DNA of 5,581 nucleotides, from contig JAHFMB010000021.1 in NCBI GenBank assembly GCA_023269245.1, positions 1-5,581 on the forward strand, given 5' to 3'. Numbering within the stretch: the stretch's first letter is position 1; every line of letters begins with the position of its first letter. Below the pieces are notes generated by a model. The model was not told where the DNA came from. It ran no database searches and was given only the letters and a program-made list of their open reading frames with translations. The position numbers were made by a program, and so were the translations under genes. The DNA is from Candidatus Tayloriibacteriota bacterium (GTDB taxonomy: Bacteria; Patescibacteriota; Minisyncoccia; Phycocordibacterales; PALSA-1337). This document shows positions 1 to 5,581 of the stretch, one piece after another.

Positions 1-2
1 GC

Positions 3-740
3 TTATTTGACGGCTTCCCTGTACGGATCCGGCCTTGTTGGTGGTTTTGATGGTGGAACCGGGTTTTTTGGTCTTGGTGACGAAGCTGGAGCAGAATCCG
101 GTGATGCAGTGACATGTTGTACAGATTGACCAGCTGGCTTGCTCAATAAATAGTCGACGAGTGGTTCCGTGTGATTTTCCTCTTTTGGGGTCGTCTTTGG
201 GGCTTCCGACTCGCTAAATGGGCCACTTTCTTCCTCAACCATTGGTAAATTTTGAGGGGGCTGACTCGTACGAGGAACGCTTGATGGTGGATTTTCAAGA
301 CCCGCAAGAATGTTTCCCCTGTCCGCGGCGGTTACCTTTGCCGCTGATTCGGACTCAGGATCAGGTTTTTCGATGGAGATACCGCCTATCGATTGGAGGG
401 AGGAGTTCATCGAATCGTTGCCGTTTTCAGACAGGGTTTCAGTAGACTTGGTTTGTAAAGTATTCTTTAATACATTAAAAACTTGCACATTTGTTTCTGC
501 AGCAATTTCGTTTGCCGTTTTCTCGTCAATCTGGAGTCGGGTTGTTACGTTGGGTATGAAATCTTGTGAACTGGCACTACCCAACATTATTTCAGACACT
601 ATCATATAAAGTTCGCCCGCTTGGTCGATGTGCAAGTTGAGTTTCTTTTCGATCCTGTCGATTGCCTGCACAAACCAATCTGAAGAAATTGCTTTGACAA
701 CTTGCTCGTTTTTTGTTGATTGTATTTGTTGAATCGGCAT
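3..740 (-). CDS. Patescibacterial helical-domain protein with disordered Pro-rich tail, last gene of the set in view
   Basis: Product of 245 aa, complete, with its TAA at the window edge. There is no signal peptide or membrane segment, so it is probably cytoplasmic. Residues about 14-98 form a compact helical domain with ISSDWF (18-23), LHIDQAGELY (36-45), IMLG (51-54), DFIPNV (60-65) and a final helix ANEIAAETNVQVFNVLKNTL (76-95). I recall this domain as widespread and multi-copy in Parcubacteria, without a known function. Residues 99-245 are rich in Pro, Ser and Glu and appear disordered, but hold three short ordered-looking motifs: NILAGLENPP (143-152), PLVDYLLSKP (193-202) and the C-terminal DPYREAVK (238-245). 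It follows the VirB6-like gene by 12 bases, suggesting an adaptor or regulator of that apparatus; this is inferred from position only. The next Met is residue 46 and would cut the domain, so this ATG is preferred although no ribosome binding site precedes it. Confidence 0.85.
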   Translation of the reverse strand: MPIQQIQSTKNEQVVKAISSDWFVQAIDRIEKKLNLHIDQAGELYMIVSEIMLGSASSQDFIPNVTTRLQIDEKTANEIAAETNVQVFNVLKNTLQTKSTETLSENGNDSMNSSLQSIGGISIEKPDPESESAAKVTAADRGNILAGLENPPSSVPRTSQPPQNLPMVEEESGPFSESEAPKTTPKEENHTEPLVDYLLSKPAGQSVQHVTASPDSAPASSPRPKNPVPPSKPPTRPDPYREAVK

Positions 741-752
741 GAGGATATTATT

Positions 753-2846
753 TTATGTCCAATCTCCCGAACGCTGTCTTTCGGTTATCCATTTGAACGC
801 CTGGTGTGGTCTACCATTGCGCACTTGCAATGTAATTTGTTGGCCAATATTCTGTTTTGTTGGGTCATCCAAACCTTCCTCAGCAAGTTTCTTGAGTTGA
901 CCAGGGGTGAAATGTTCGACAACTCGTGGGTGCATTATTAGGGCGGCAATACTTGGATCTGAGTCGTCCTTGACTGATTTGAGCTCTTTGCCATCCATAT
1001 CCTTTAGTAACTCCTTGACAGCTCCACTGCTATTTGCGTTAGCGGCAGCCTTAAGTGCCTTAACTCGGTCTTTCTTCATCGATTTCCACTGATCTTCACT
1101 CATATTGTCGATAAGTTTTTTGACAGTATCAACATCTCCAGCCGTAGCACTGCGTTGTAGTAAATCTTTTCTTGCATCTGCAACCAATTTCTTGTCTTCA
1201 TCGGTGTATCCCTCGGTTGCATCTTTAATTGCATCAAAGTCTCCGGATTTCATCCTCATCAGGATCTGGTCATTTTCAGCTATTGTCTTGGCTCCAAGGG
1301 CCAATTTTTCACCCTTGTTCATGCCACTAAACAAGGTATCGATGTGAAGTTTATTTGGATCATTTGGATCTGGCCTCCCCCAGTGTTTATTGGCAATGAT
1401 GCTATCAAATTGTTTTCGGCGGTCAATTTCTTTTGCTTTCGCATCGACAGCCTTCTGTTCTTTTACGGTTTCGTCAAATGATCGTGAACCACCAAACTTA
1501 TTTTTAGCTAAAGCACCTGTTGTCGCTGCCCTAAAGTCTCTTGCTACCAAAGAGTTACCAATTCGCGTGTTGGCAAGACGTTTATCAATTTGCGACCCGA
1601 TTCTTCCTGCAGTGTTCCTCCCAATTGCACTACCAGTATATCCTCCAATCCTACCCCACAAAGCCTCCGCTCCCAACTTCTTCCCATCCAACAATTTGCC
1701 CGTGCTTGCGCCGAGCTTTATTGCCGCCAACAGGGGTATGTTAAGCATAATGATGATGAGTGCCGCGTTGATGCCAAAAGCAATGAACTCTGTCGGAATA
1801 AGGGACGACGATGCCGTTCCTTTCCACAAAGTTGCATATGCTCCAGAGTTGAACAGGTTACTGTTGGTGATAATGCGCAGCGCCACGTACATAAACAGCA
1901 AATATGCGGGCATGAATATAAGTTGACCCTTGAACACCTTCCACCACTCATCCGAGTATTCTTTGAGTTGTGGTATGACCGCGGCGGCAAACCAGATTGG
2001 AGAGAATGCCAACAGAATGAGTAATATGATAAGTCGTACTACGAATGCTAGTGATGCAAAAAGGAAGCTAAGTCCGGCAGTTATCATAATAACGATGCCA
2101 GTGGCACCAATGAGCACGATACGGAAAGGGGTAGAGAAACTTGCTGACGACTCGGGATTATCGAGACTCAAATTTTTTGGGTTGAACGCTGTTTGTATCT
2201 GCAATGACTGCATAAAAACCATCGACAAGCCGCCATCACTGAACACTTTGTTTACAATACCCGGGAGAGAACCTGCCGCCGCTGGGTCTTTGTTGTTGAT
2301 AAGATTACCAATATCTGGCTGCCCAGGAGTCATGGCATGGTAGAGCTGTAATGACACGATATTCGATGCATCGATCAGGACACTCGTCATAAAGAAACTA
2401 AAGTTGATAAGTACGCCCGCGATAACAATATTTTTTATGACTGTTCCTAGCTTCGCATCCTGCCCGAGAATCATGCGGATTGACGCGTAGAGCAATCCGA
2501 AGATGATGAACATGCCCGAGATGTCGCGAATCGCACGCCATACATCATAGATTGCAGGGGTGCTGCTGACAAAATCTTTGATGTGCATGGTCAAATTGAT
2601 CGATACATTGAGCAGTGTGCCGGTCATAGCGACAAACCATGAACAAACTGCGAGGACCATGTTGACTATGTAGGCGATCACGCGAGACATGATGCTCCAC
2701 AGGTCAGGGAAGCCAAACCAACCTTCAGCGTGTGCGGCGTGTGTCGACCCCACGAATATAAGTGCGGCGACAATTATTCCCATAACCACCACAGTCTGTG
2801 AGTTGCCGAGCGAGCCTTTTATATATGATGAGAAGCGCTTAGTCAT
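753..2846 (-). CDS. VirB6/TrbL-like polytopic membrane protein of a type IV secretion-like system
   Basis: Product of 697 aa, probable inner-membrane channel or platform subunit. A first hydrophobic segment (18-35) followed by AHA-EG at 38-42 looks like a cleavable signal sequence. Further membrane segments lie near 54-78, 109-127, 137-160, 243-268, 269-292, 308-327 and 352-376, with a long extracytoplasmic loop at about 165-240. This layout, with VRLIILLILLAFSPIWFAAA (269-288) in the core followed by a conserved WW pair (301-302), fits the VirB6/TrbL family as seen in Patescibacteria. After the last membrane segment comes a Gly/Arg-rich stretch with three GR pairs (398-415), then RDFRAATTGALAKNKFGG (436-453), typical of these homologues. 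The tail (about 320 residues) is charged, presumably cytoplasmic by the positive-inside rule, and carries a 35-residue repeat. Classical VirB6 is about 300 aa, so the tail accounts for the extra length. The gene starts 6 bases after the preceding stop with no ribosome binding site. Confidence 0.87.
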   Translation of the reverse strand: MTKRFSSYIKGSLGNSQTVVVMGIIVAALIFVGSTHAAHAEGWFGFPDLWSIMSRVIAYIVNMVLAVCSWFVAMTGTLLNVSINLTMHIKDFVSSTPAIYDVWRAIRDISGMFIIFGLLYASIRMILGQDAKLGTVIKNIVIAGVLINFSFFMTSVLIDASNIVSLQLYHAMTPGQPDIGNLINNKDPAAAGSLPGIVNKVFSDGGLSMVFMQSLQIQTAFNPKNLSLDNPESSASFSTPFRIVLIGATGIVIMITAGLSFLFASLAFVVRLIILLILLAFSPIWFAAAVIPQLKEYSDEWWKVFKGQLIFMPAYLLFMYVALRIITNSNLFNSGAYATLWKGTASSSLIPTEFIAFGINAALIIIMLNIPLLAAIKLGASTGKLLDGKKLGAEALWGRIGGYTGSAIGRNTAGRIGSQIDKRLANTRIGNSLVARDFRAATTGALAKNKFGGSRSFDETVKEQKAVDAKAKEIDRRKQFDSIIANKHWGRPDPNDPNKLHIDTLFSGMNKGEKLALGAKTIAENDQILMRMKSGDFDAIKDATEGYTDEDKKLVADARKDLLQRSATAGDVDTVKKLIDNMSEDQWKSMKKDRVKALKAAANANSSGAVKELLKDMDGKELKSVKDDSDPSIAALIMHPRVVEHFTPGQLKKLAEEGLDDPTKQNIGQQITLQVRNGRPHQAFKWITERQRSGDWT
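945..1259 (-). repeat. Protein-level 35-residue tandem repeat in the tail of the VirB6-like protein
   Basis: Residues 530-564, 565-599 and 600-634 of the VirB6-like product align at a strict offset of 35 with no gaps. Units 2 and 3 share L563/L598, A567/A602, A569/A604, V575/V610, K576/K611, L578/L613, M582/M617, K588/K623, S589/S624 and K591/K626. Units 1 and 2 share G535/G570, D536/D571, D538/D573, I540/V575 and K541/K576, then an acidic turn. An earlier degenerate copy may lie near residues 502-520 and a shorter one near 642-654. The pattern suits a two-helix hairpin, as in alpha-solenoids. The similarity is in protein, not evident as a DNA repeat, so the copies are old. Confidence 0.6.
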
Positions 2847-2852
2847 GCGGAA

Positions 2853-4655
2853 TTAGTGGAAACCAATGAGAACTGGGTTAACAAAGGTATGATATGGCGC
2901 ACCAAATGTTGAGAGATACGGCATCTCATTGCAGATTCTCTGGAATGTTGTAGCATCCCTGTCCAACATCGAGATAAGGGTGTCGATACCCTTCTTGCTT
3001 TGGGTGGCATCCTCGGAACTATCAACACCAGCTTGTGCGCCTCGAAGTGTGGAACCGATACTGGTCTCCACCCTATTGAATCCAGCACTTATGTCATTGT
3101 CGGTCACGCCGCGGATTTGTGCATTGGTTGTTGAGTTAGCGGTAGTACGATATCCATCAAGTTGATTTTGAACCGCAGTCTTTTTGTCCGTAGTTGATGC
3201 GATCATCAAATCAATACTGCGGGCCAGCACAAGATCAACGCCCGCTATCATACGTGTGCCGTAGTCAACCTGCGAGTTTGGGAAGTTTGGCGAAGTGATT
3301 TTAGCTGAGAAACATGAACGGAGTCCGATATATTCTGTACGCTCGGTACTCAAAAGGCCCAGTGTTTGATCATATTGTTTGATGGTGTCCTGGCCAAGAC
3401 TGATAATAGAGTTTGATGCGCTTAATGAACGATTTTTTGCTGACTGAATATCGAAACTGTTTTGGTTGTACGACTCTTCGCTCAATTGTGTAAGGTATGC
3501 TTTTGAGCTACCACCGAGTCCTGAGCCATGGCCGCTCAGTGCCGCGAGCCCCTGGGTAAACATTTGATTGACGAGTGCCCCCGTGATGGCGTCGATACTG
3601 TCGCTTATTGTTTTGACGAGAACAAGCTTGTCGGCTGGAAGATTGAGTTGCTTTTGGAGCGATCCCGCGATCATCGATCCAGGAGTTTGTACGGAACAAT
3701 CCTGATACGTTGTCTTGCCGCCTTTTGTTGTTTTCTTTATACCTGTCGCTTTGCCTAGATCGTTATAACCAGTCGAACCATACCCATTTTTCTCAAGATC
3801 CCGGATGTCAGACGGGTTCAAGCCATATTGCGAACCTGCAATCTCGAGGGTACTGCGTCCGTCGGCAGGAACATCGGTCCCTCCCATTGAAGGATCAAGC
3901 GTAAATTGGTTTGTGACATCGGTACATTTATTCCATGACAAGAAGCCCGCGCCTCGGTTCAAGTCATTATTGGTCGATGCTTTTTTCTGGTCAATTCTAC
4001 TATGTAAGTCCGAGTCGGCCATTATCCAGGCACCAATCGGGTTGTTTTGGGCCTGTGTTGTATAGGCAACAAACCCTCCCCATCCCCCTTGTGAAAAATC
4101 ACCATTAATGAAATTCCCAAGTGTCGCGCCGTCGGCCGAACCGGTCATGATAATTCCACTATTACGCCCAATGTTGTTAACAGAGTTCCTACTGTTGTTT
4201 ATGATCGTTTGTAGCGTACACGAGTACCGTTTATTCATTGATGAAGCCTGGTTGAGTGCTATATTTAGCCGCAAATCAAAACTGAATGGCGAGCACAATT
4301 GTGAAAGAGCCCCTGTTTTGTCGATAAGCTCGCCAGTGATTTGGTCACCAACATCCGTAAAGAACCCTTCTGGATTTGTGAGGAATGCAGGACTCCCTTC
4401 GAAGCCGGTGTTGATCCAGTTGACCACGCTTGCAGTCATGCGCTGAATGAGCTGGTTGGCGATCATGACGGCCAGCTTATTCCCAACGAACTCTTTCCAG
4501 TTGTCCATGATGCAGTACACGTCGAATAGTCCGCAGGCAGTCGGCACTGCTAGGGCCTGAGCTCTTTTTGCGGGAAGTGCCGCAAACGGCGATGCAATAA
4601 CGCAGAGCATGAGCATAGCTATTAGTGATTTCTTTATGTAGGAATATTTTTTCAT
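2853..4655 (-). CDS. Secreted cysteine-containing protein in the VirB5/TrbJ position of a type IV secretion-like operon
   Basis: Product of 600 aa, directly upstream of the VirB6-like gene. It begins with a clear Sec signal peptide: basic MKKYSYIKK, hydrophobic core 11-28, and probable cleavage after AQA (34) or ALA (36). The mature chain has eight cysteines (41, 48, 121, 146, 244, 320, 448, 575), an even number compatible with disulfides outside the membrane. Blocks I recall from Patescibacterial homologues include VVNWINTGFEGSPAF (77-91), LCSPFSFDLRL (120-130), INGDFSQGGWGGF (183-195), GFLSWNKC (237-244) and TPGSMI (324-329), followed by a helical region to the C terminus. Residues 250-316 look like an insert and contain a LysM-like segment. 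In classical operons the secreted minor pilin VirB5/TrbJ is encoded just before VirB6/TrbL, so gene order suggests an analogous surface or channel-tip role; this is inference, and the protein is much longer than VirB5 (about 220 aa). The start is fixed by the signal peptide, and no Shine-Dalgarno is visible. Confidence 0.85.
   Translation of the reverse strand: MKKYSYIKKSLIAMLMLCVIASPFAALPAKRAQALAVPTACGLFDVYCIMDNWKEFVGNKLAVMIANQLIQRMTASVVNWINTGFEGSPAFLTNPEGFFTDVGDQITGELIDKTGALSQLCSPFSFDLRLNIALNQASSMNKRYSCTLQTIINNSRNSVNNIGRNSGIIMTGSADGATLGNFINGDFSQGGWGGFVAYTTQAQNNPIGAWIMADSDLHSRIDQKKASTNNDLNRGAGFLSWNKCTDVTNQFTLDPSMGGTDVPADGRSTLEIAGSQYGLNPSDIRDLEKNGYGSTGYNDLGKATGIKKTTKGGKTTYQDCSVQTPGSMIAGSLQKQLNLPADKLVLVKTISDSIDAITGALVNQMFTQGLAALSGHGSGLGGSSKAYLTQLSEESYNQNSFDIQSAKNRSLSASNSIISLGQDTIKQYDQTLGLLSTERTEYIGLRSCFSAKITSPNFPNSQVDYGTRMIAGVDLVLARSIDLMIASTTDKKTAVQNQLDGYRTTANSTTNAQIRGVTDNDISAGFNRVETSIGSTLRGAQAGVDSSEDATQSKKGIDTLISMLDRDATTFQRICNEMPYLSTFGAPYHTFVNPVLIGFH
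3783..3875 (-). other. LysM-like segment within the secreted 600-aa protein
   Basis: Residues 261-291 contain ADGRSTLEIAGSQYGLNPSD followed by IRDLEKNG. This resembles the N-terminal two thirds of a LysM peptidoglycan-binding motif (pattern GDTL..IA..YG....DL..N). The segment lies between Cys244 and Cys320. The GD turn is replaced by GRS and the final strand of a LysM is not evident, so this may be a degenerate or chance match. Confidence 0.3.
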
Positions 4656-4656
4656 G

Positions 4657-5538
4657 TTATTTGATCATGCTAAAAATAGTTGCCGGTTCGCTGCTCGAAA
4701 ATTGTATTCCGTGTTGCGAAAAAATAAATTTAAGATCCAATAGCCCGTCGCGAAGCTGCCCCAGCGACTTTTCGTAGGTAGCAAGTGCGGCGATGCTCTG
4801 GATAGGATCAGTGAATACCTTTGTCATACCGCGCGAACCAAAGGCGATTGCACTTACACCATTGACCAAATGTACATGAAATGCGGCAAGAGATGCTGGT
4901 GCAGGTGTCGCCAGAATTCCAGTTAAGATTGCATCATACGAATCAGCGATCGATTCGACATTCTTGATTTGTGACGGATCTTCATTCTCCAATGCCTGCA
5001 GCGCCACAGTTGCCGCATCTGCGTGTGGCATGTGAGCTGAAAAGATTACTCCGACCGCATTTGCATATATCCGCTCCGAAGCGGCGTCTGAGGCAGTCGA
5101 GATTGTTACTTCGCGGACATCATAGACGCGTGCTTGCGGTGCGGCGTCGACAAGGTCGCTCGTTGTCTGGTCGACGAGTGTTTTGATGGCTTGTGGATCT
5201 TCGCTCAAATTATGTTGCTTGAGATACATATATTGTTCGAAAAACTTTTTTCCAAATTGCCTGGTGAGCGTCTCAGGTTCGGAAGACACGGTTGTTTTGG
5301 TCGCTCCGGAAGCGCGAATCGTACTGCTCCCGGTCAAAAATTGTTTTTTCCAGTCACCGCTTGGAGTAATGGCGTTTTGTTCTGTAGATGACGTGGAAAT
5401 TATTGCATCATCCCGTTTAACCTGGTCAGTTTTTTTACCGAGCGGGCCGCCATATGCCGCATAGCCCGCACCTGCGACGGCCAAGATACACACGATCAAT
5501 ATGACCAACGTCTGAATATGCTGTCGGGATAGGGACAT
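4657..5538 (-). CDS. Membrane-anchored extracytoplasmic protein of a type IV secretion-like operon (function unknown)
   Basis: Product of 293 aa, first gene of the operon. Residues 9-29 form one hydrophobic segment after a short charged start (MSLSRQH), giving an N-in, C-out bitopic protein. Residues 31-90 are polar, low in complexity and probably a flexible linker, and 91-293 look mostly helical. The only cysteine (C17) is inside the membrane segment, and the residue before it is valine, so it is not a convincing lipobox. Recognisable stretches are GDWKKQF (61-67), a helix around 91-108 (FGKKFFEQYMYLKQ), YANAVGVIF (158-166) and FHVHLVNG (220-227). I recall similar hypothetical proteins beside VirB6-like genes in Patescibacteria but cannot name a domain. 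Single N-terminal anchor and size resemble VirB8, but the apparent all-helical content argues against that fold. The start is set by the hydrophobic segment directly after it; no ribosome binding site precedes it. The stop lies one base before the next gene. Confidence 0.85.
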   Translation of the reverse strand: MSLSRQHIQTLVILIVCILAVAGAGYAAYGGPLGKKTDQVKRDDAIISTSSTEQNAITPSGDWKKQFLTGSSTIRASGATKTTVSSEPETLTRQFGKKFFEQYMYLKQHNLSEDPQAIKTLVDQTTSDLVDAAPQARVYDVREVTISTASDAASERIYANAVGVIFSAHMPHADAATVALQALENEDPSQIKNVESIADSYDAILTGILATPAPASLAAFHVHLVNGVSAIAFGSRGMTKVFTDPIQSIAALATYEKSLGQLRDGLLDLKFIFSQHGIQFSSSEPATIFSMIK

Positions 5539-5546
5539 ACGACATA

Positions 5547-5552
5547 ATTATA
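5547..5552 (-). promoter_or_regulatory. Putative -10 promoter box of the operon
   Basis: On the minus strand a perfect TATAAT hexamer ends 8 bases before the ATG of the first gene. A start of transcription about 7 bases past this box would fall at roughly 5538-5541, at or within a few bases of the ATG, so the mRNA would be leaderless or nearly so. The region about 17 bases upstream (near 5570-5575) reads CAGCGA and is not a recognisable -35 box, and there is no TGn extension. The match is perfect but lies in AT-rich sequence where chance hexamers are common, and only 29 bases upstream of the box are visible. Confidence 0.45.
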
Positions 5553-5581
5553 TAGTAATACGGCCTTATTCGCTGGGTTTT

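Noticed and set aside
1390..1926. Plus-strand ORF of 178 codons, and a 144-codon one overlapping it at 1590-2024
   Set aside because: Both are antisense to the conserved membrane core and tail of the VirB6-like gene, have no recognisable domain or ribosome binding site, and read as composition shadows.
2843..3088. Minus-strand ORF of 81 codons overlapping the junction of the secreted and VirB6-like genes
   Set aside because: It is an out-of-frame shadow of the 3' end of the secreted-protein gene, and its product is without recognisable features.
4108..4446. Plus-strand ORF of 112 codons, and other short plus-strand ORFs across the window
   Set aside because: All lie opposite the four minus-strand genes, which show signal peptides, membrane segments and conserved blocks; the plus-strand products do not.
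4657..5538. Lipoprotein reading of the 293-aa protein (cysteine at residue 17)
   Set aside because: The residues before C17 are L-I-V, so the -1 position is not G, A or S, and the hydrophobic segment continues past it, which fits a membrane anchor.
4657..5538. VirB8 assignment for the 293-aa protein
   Set aside because: Only the single N-terminal anchor and length fit; the exported part looks helical and I see no VirB8 signature.
5544..5551. Palindrome ATAATTAT overlapping the -10 box, as an operator
   Set aside because: Only 8 bases of AT-rich sequence, and symmetry breaks at the next base on both sides; expected by chance.
5566..5580. End of an upstream minus-strand gene (codons reading K-P-S-E then TAA)
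   Set aside because: Only four codons are visible and a stop in one of three frames is expected by chance; it cannot be supported without more sequence.
1..5581. CRISPR arrays, tRNA, rRNA, insertion sequences, terminators
   Set aside because: The window is almost wholly coding, with gaps of at most 12 bases; no direct-repeat array, cloverleaf, transposase or hairpin-plus-T-run was seen.

Overview
The window suggests a member of the Patescibacteria (Candidate Phyla Radiation), most likely of the Parcubacteria type. The evidence is the protein families, not a marker gene: all four proteins look like families I know mainly from these genomes, usually labelled hypothetical or 'type IV secretion-like'. 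Base composition looks intermediate and the standard genetic code works throughout, with no in-frame UGA. No rRNA, tRNA, CRISPR array, insertion sequence or integrase is visible, so placement finer than phylum level is not possible here.

The whole window is one densely packed operon on the minus strand, read from high to low coordinates. A putative promoter lies at 5547-5552. It is followed by a 293-aa membrane-anchored protein (5538-4657), a 600-aa secreted cysteine-containing protein (4655-2853), a 697-aa polytopic VirB6/TrbL-like channel protein (2846-753) and a 245-aa soluble protein with a helical N-terminal domain and a long disordered tail (740-3). The gaps between genes are 1, 6 and 12 bases. 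There is no intergenic stretch of any size, and every plus-strand ORF is a shadow.

The likely role is the envelope part of a minimal type IV secretion (or DNA uptake/transfer) apparatus of the kind found in cells lacking a classical outer-membrane core complex. The VirB6-like protein would form the inner-membrane channel or platform. The secreted 600-aa protein stands where VirB5/TrbJ stands in classical operons. The 293-aa protein is an anchored extracytoplasmic accessory, and the 245-aa protein is a cytoplasmic partner. The ATPase (VirB4) and the small VirB3/PrgI-like protein are not in the window and would be expected close by.

The points most worth a second look are: a 35-residue tandem helical repeat in the cytoplasmic tail of the VirB6-like protein; three short motifs spaced along the disordered tail of the 245-aa protein; a LysM-like segment inside a cysteine-bounded insert of the secreted protein; and the absence of any Shine-Dalgarno sequence at all four starts, with a -10 box so close to the first ATG that the transcript is probably leaderless or nearly so.
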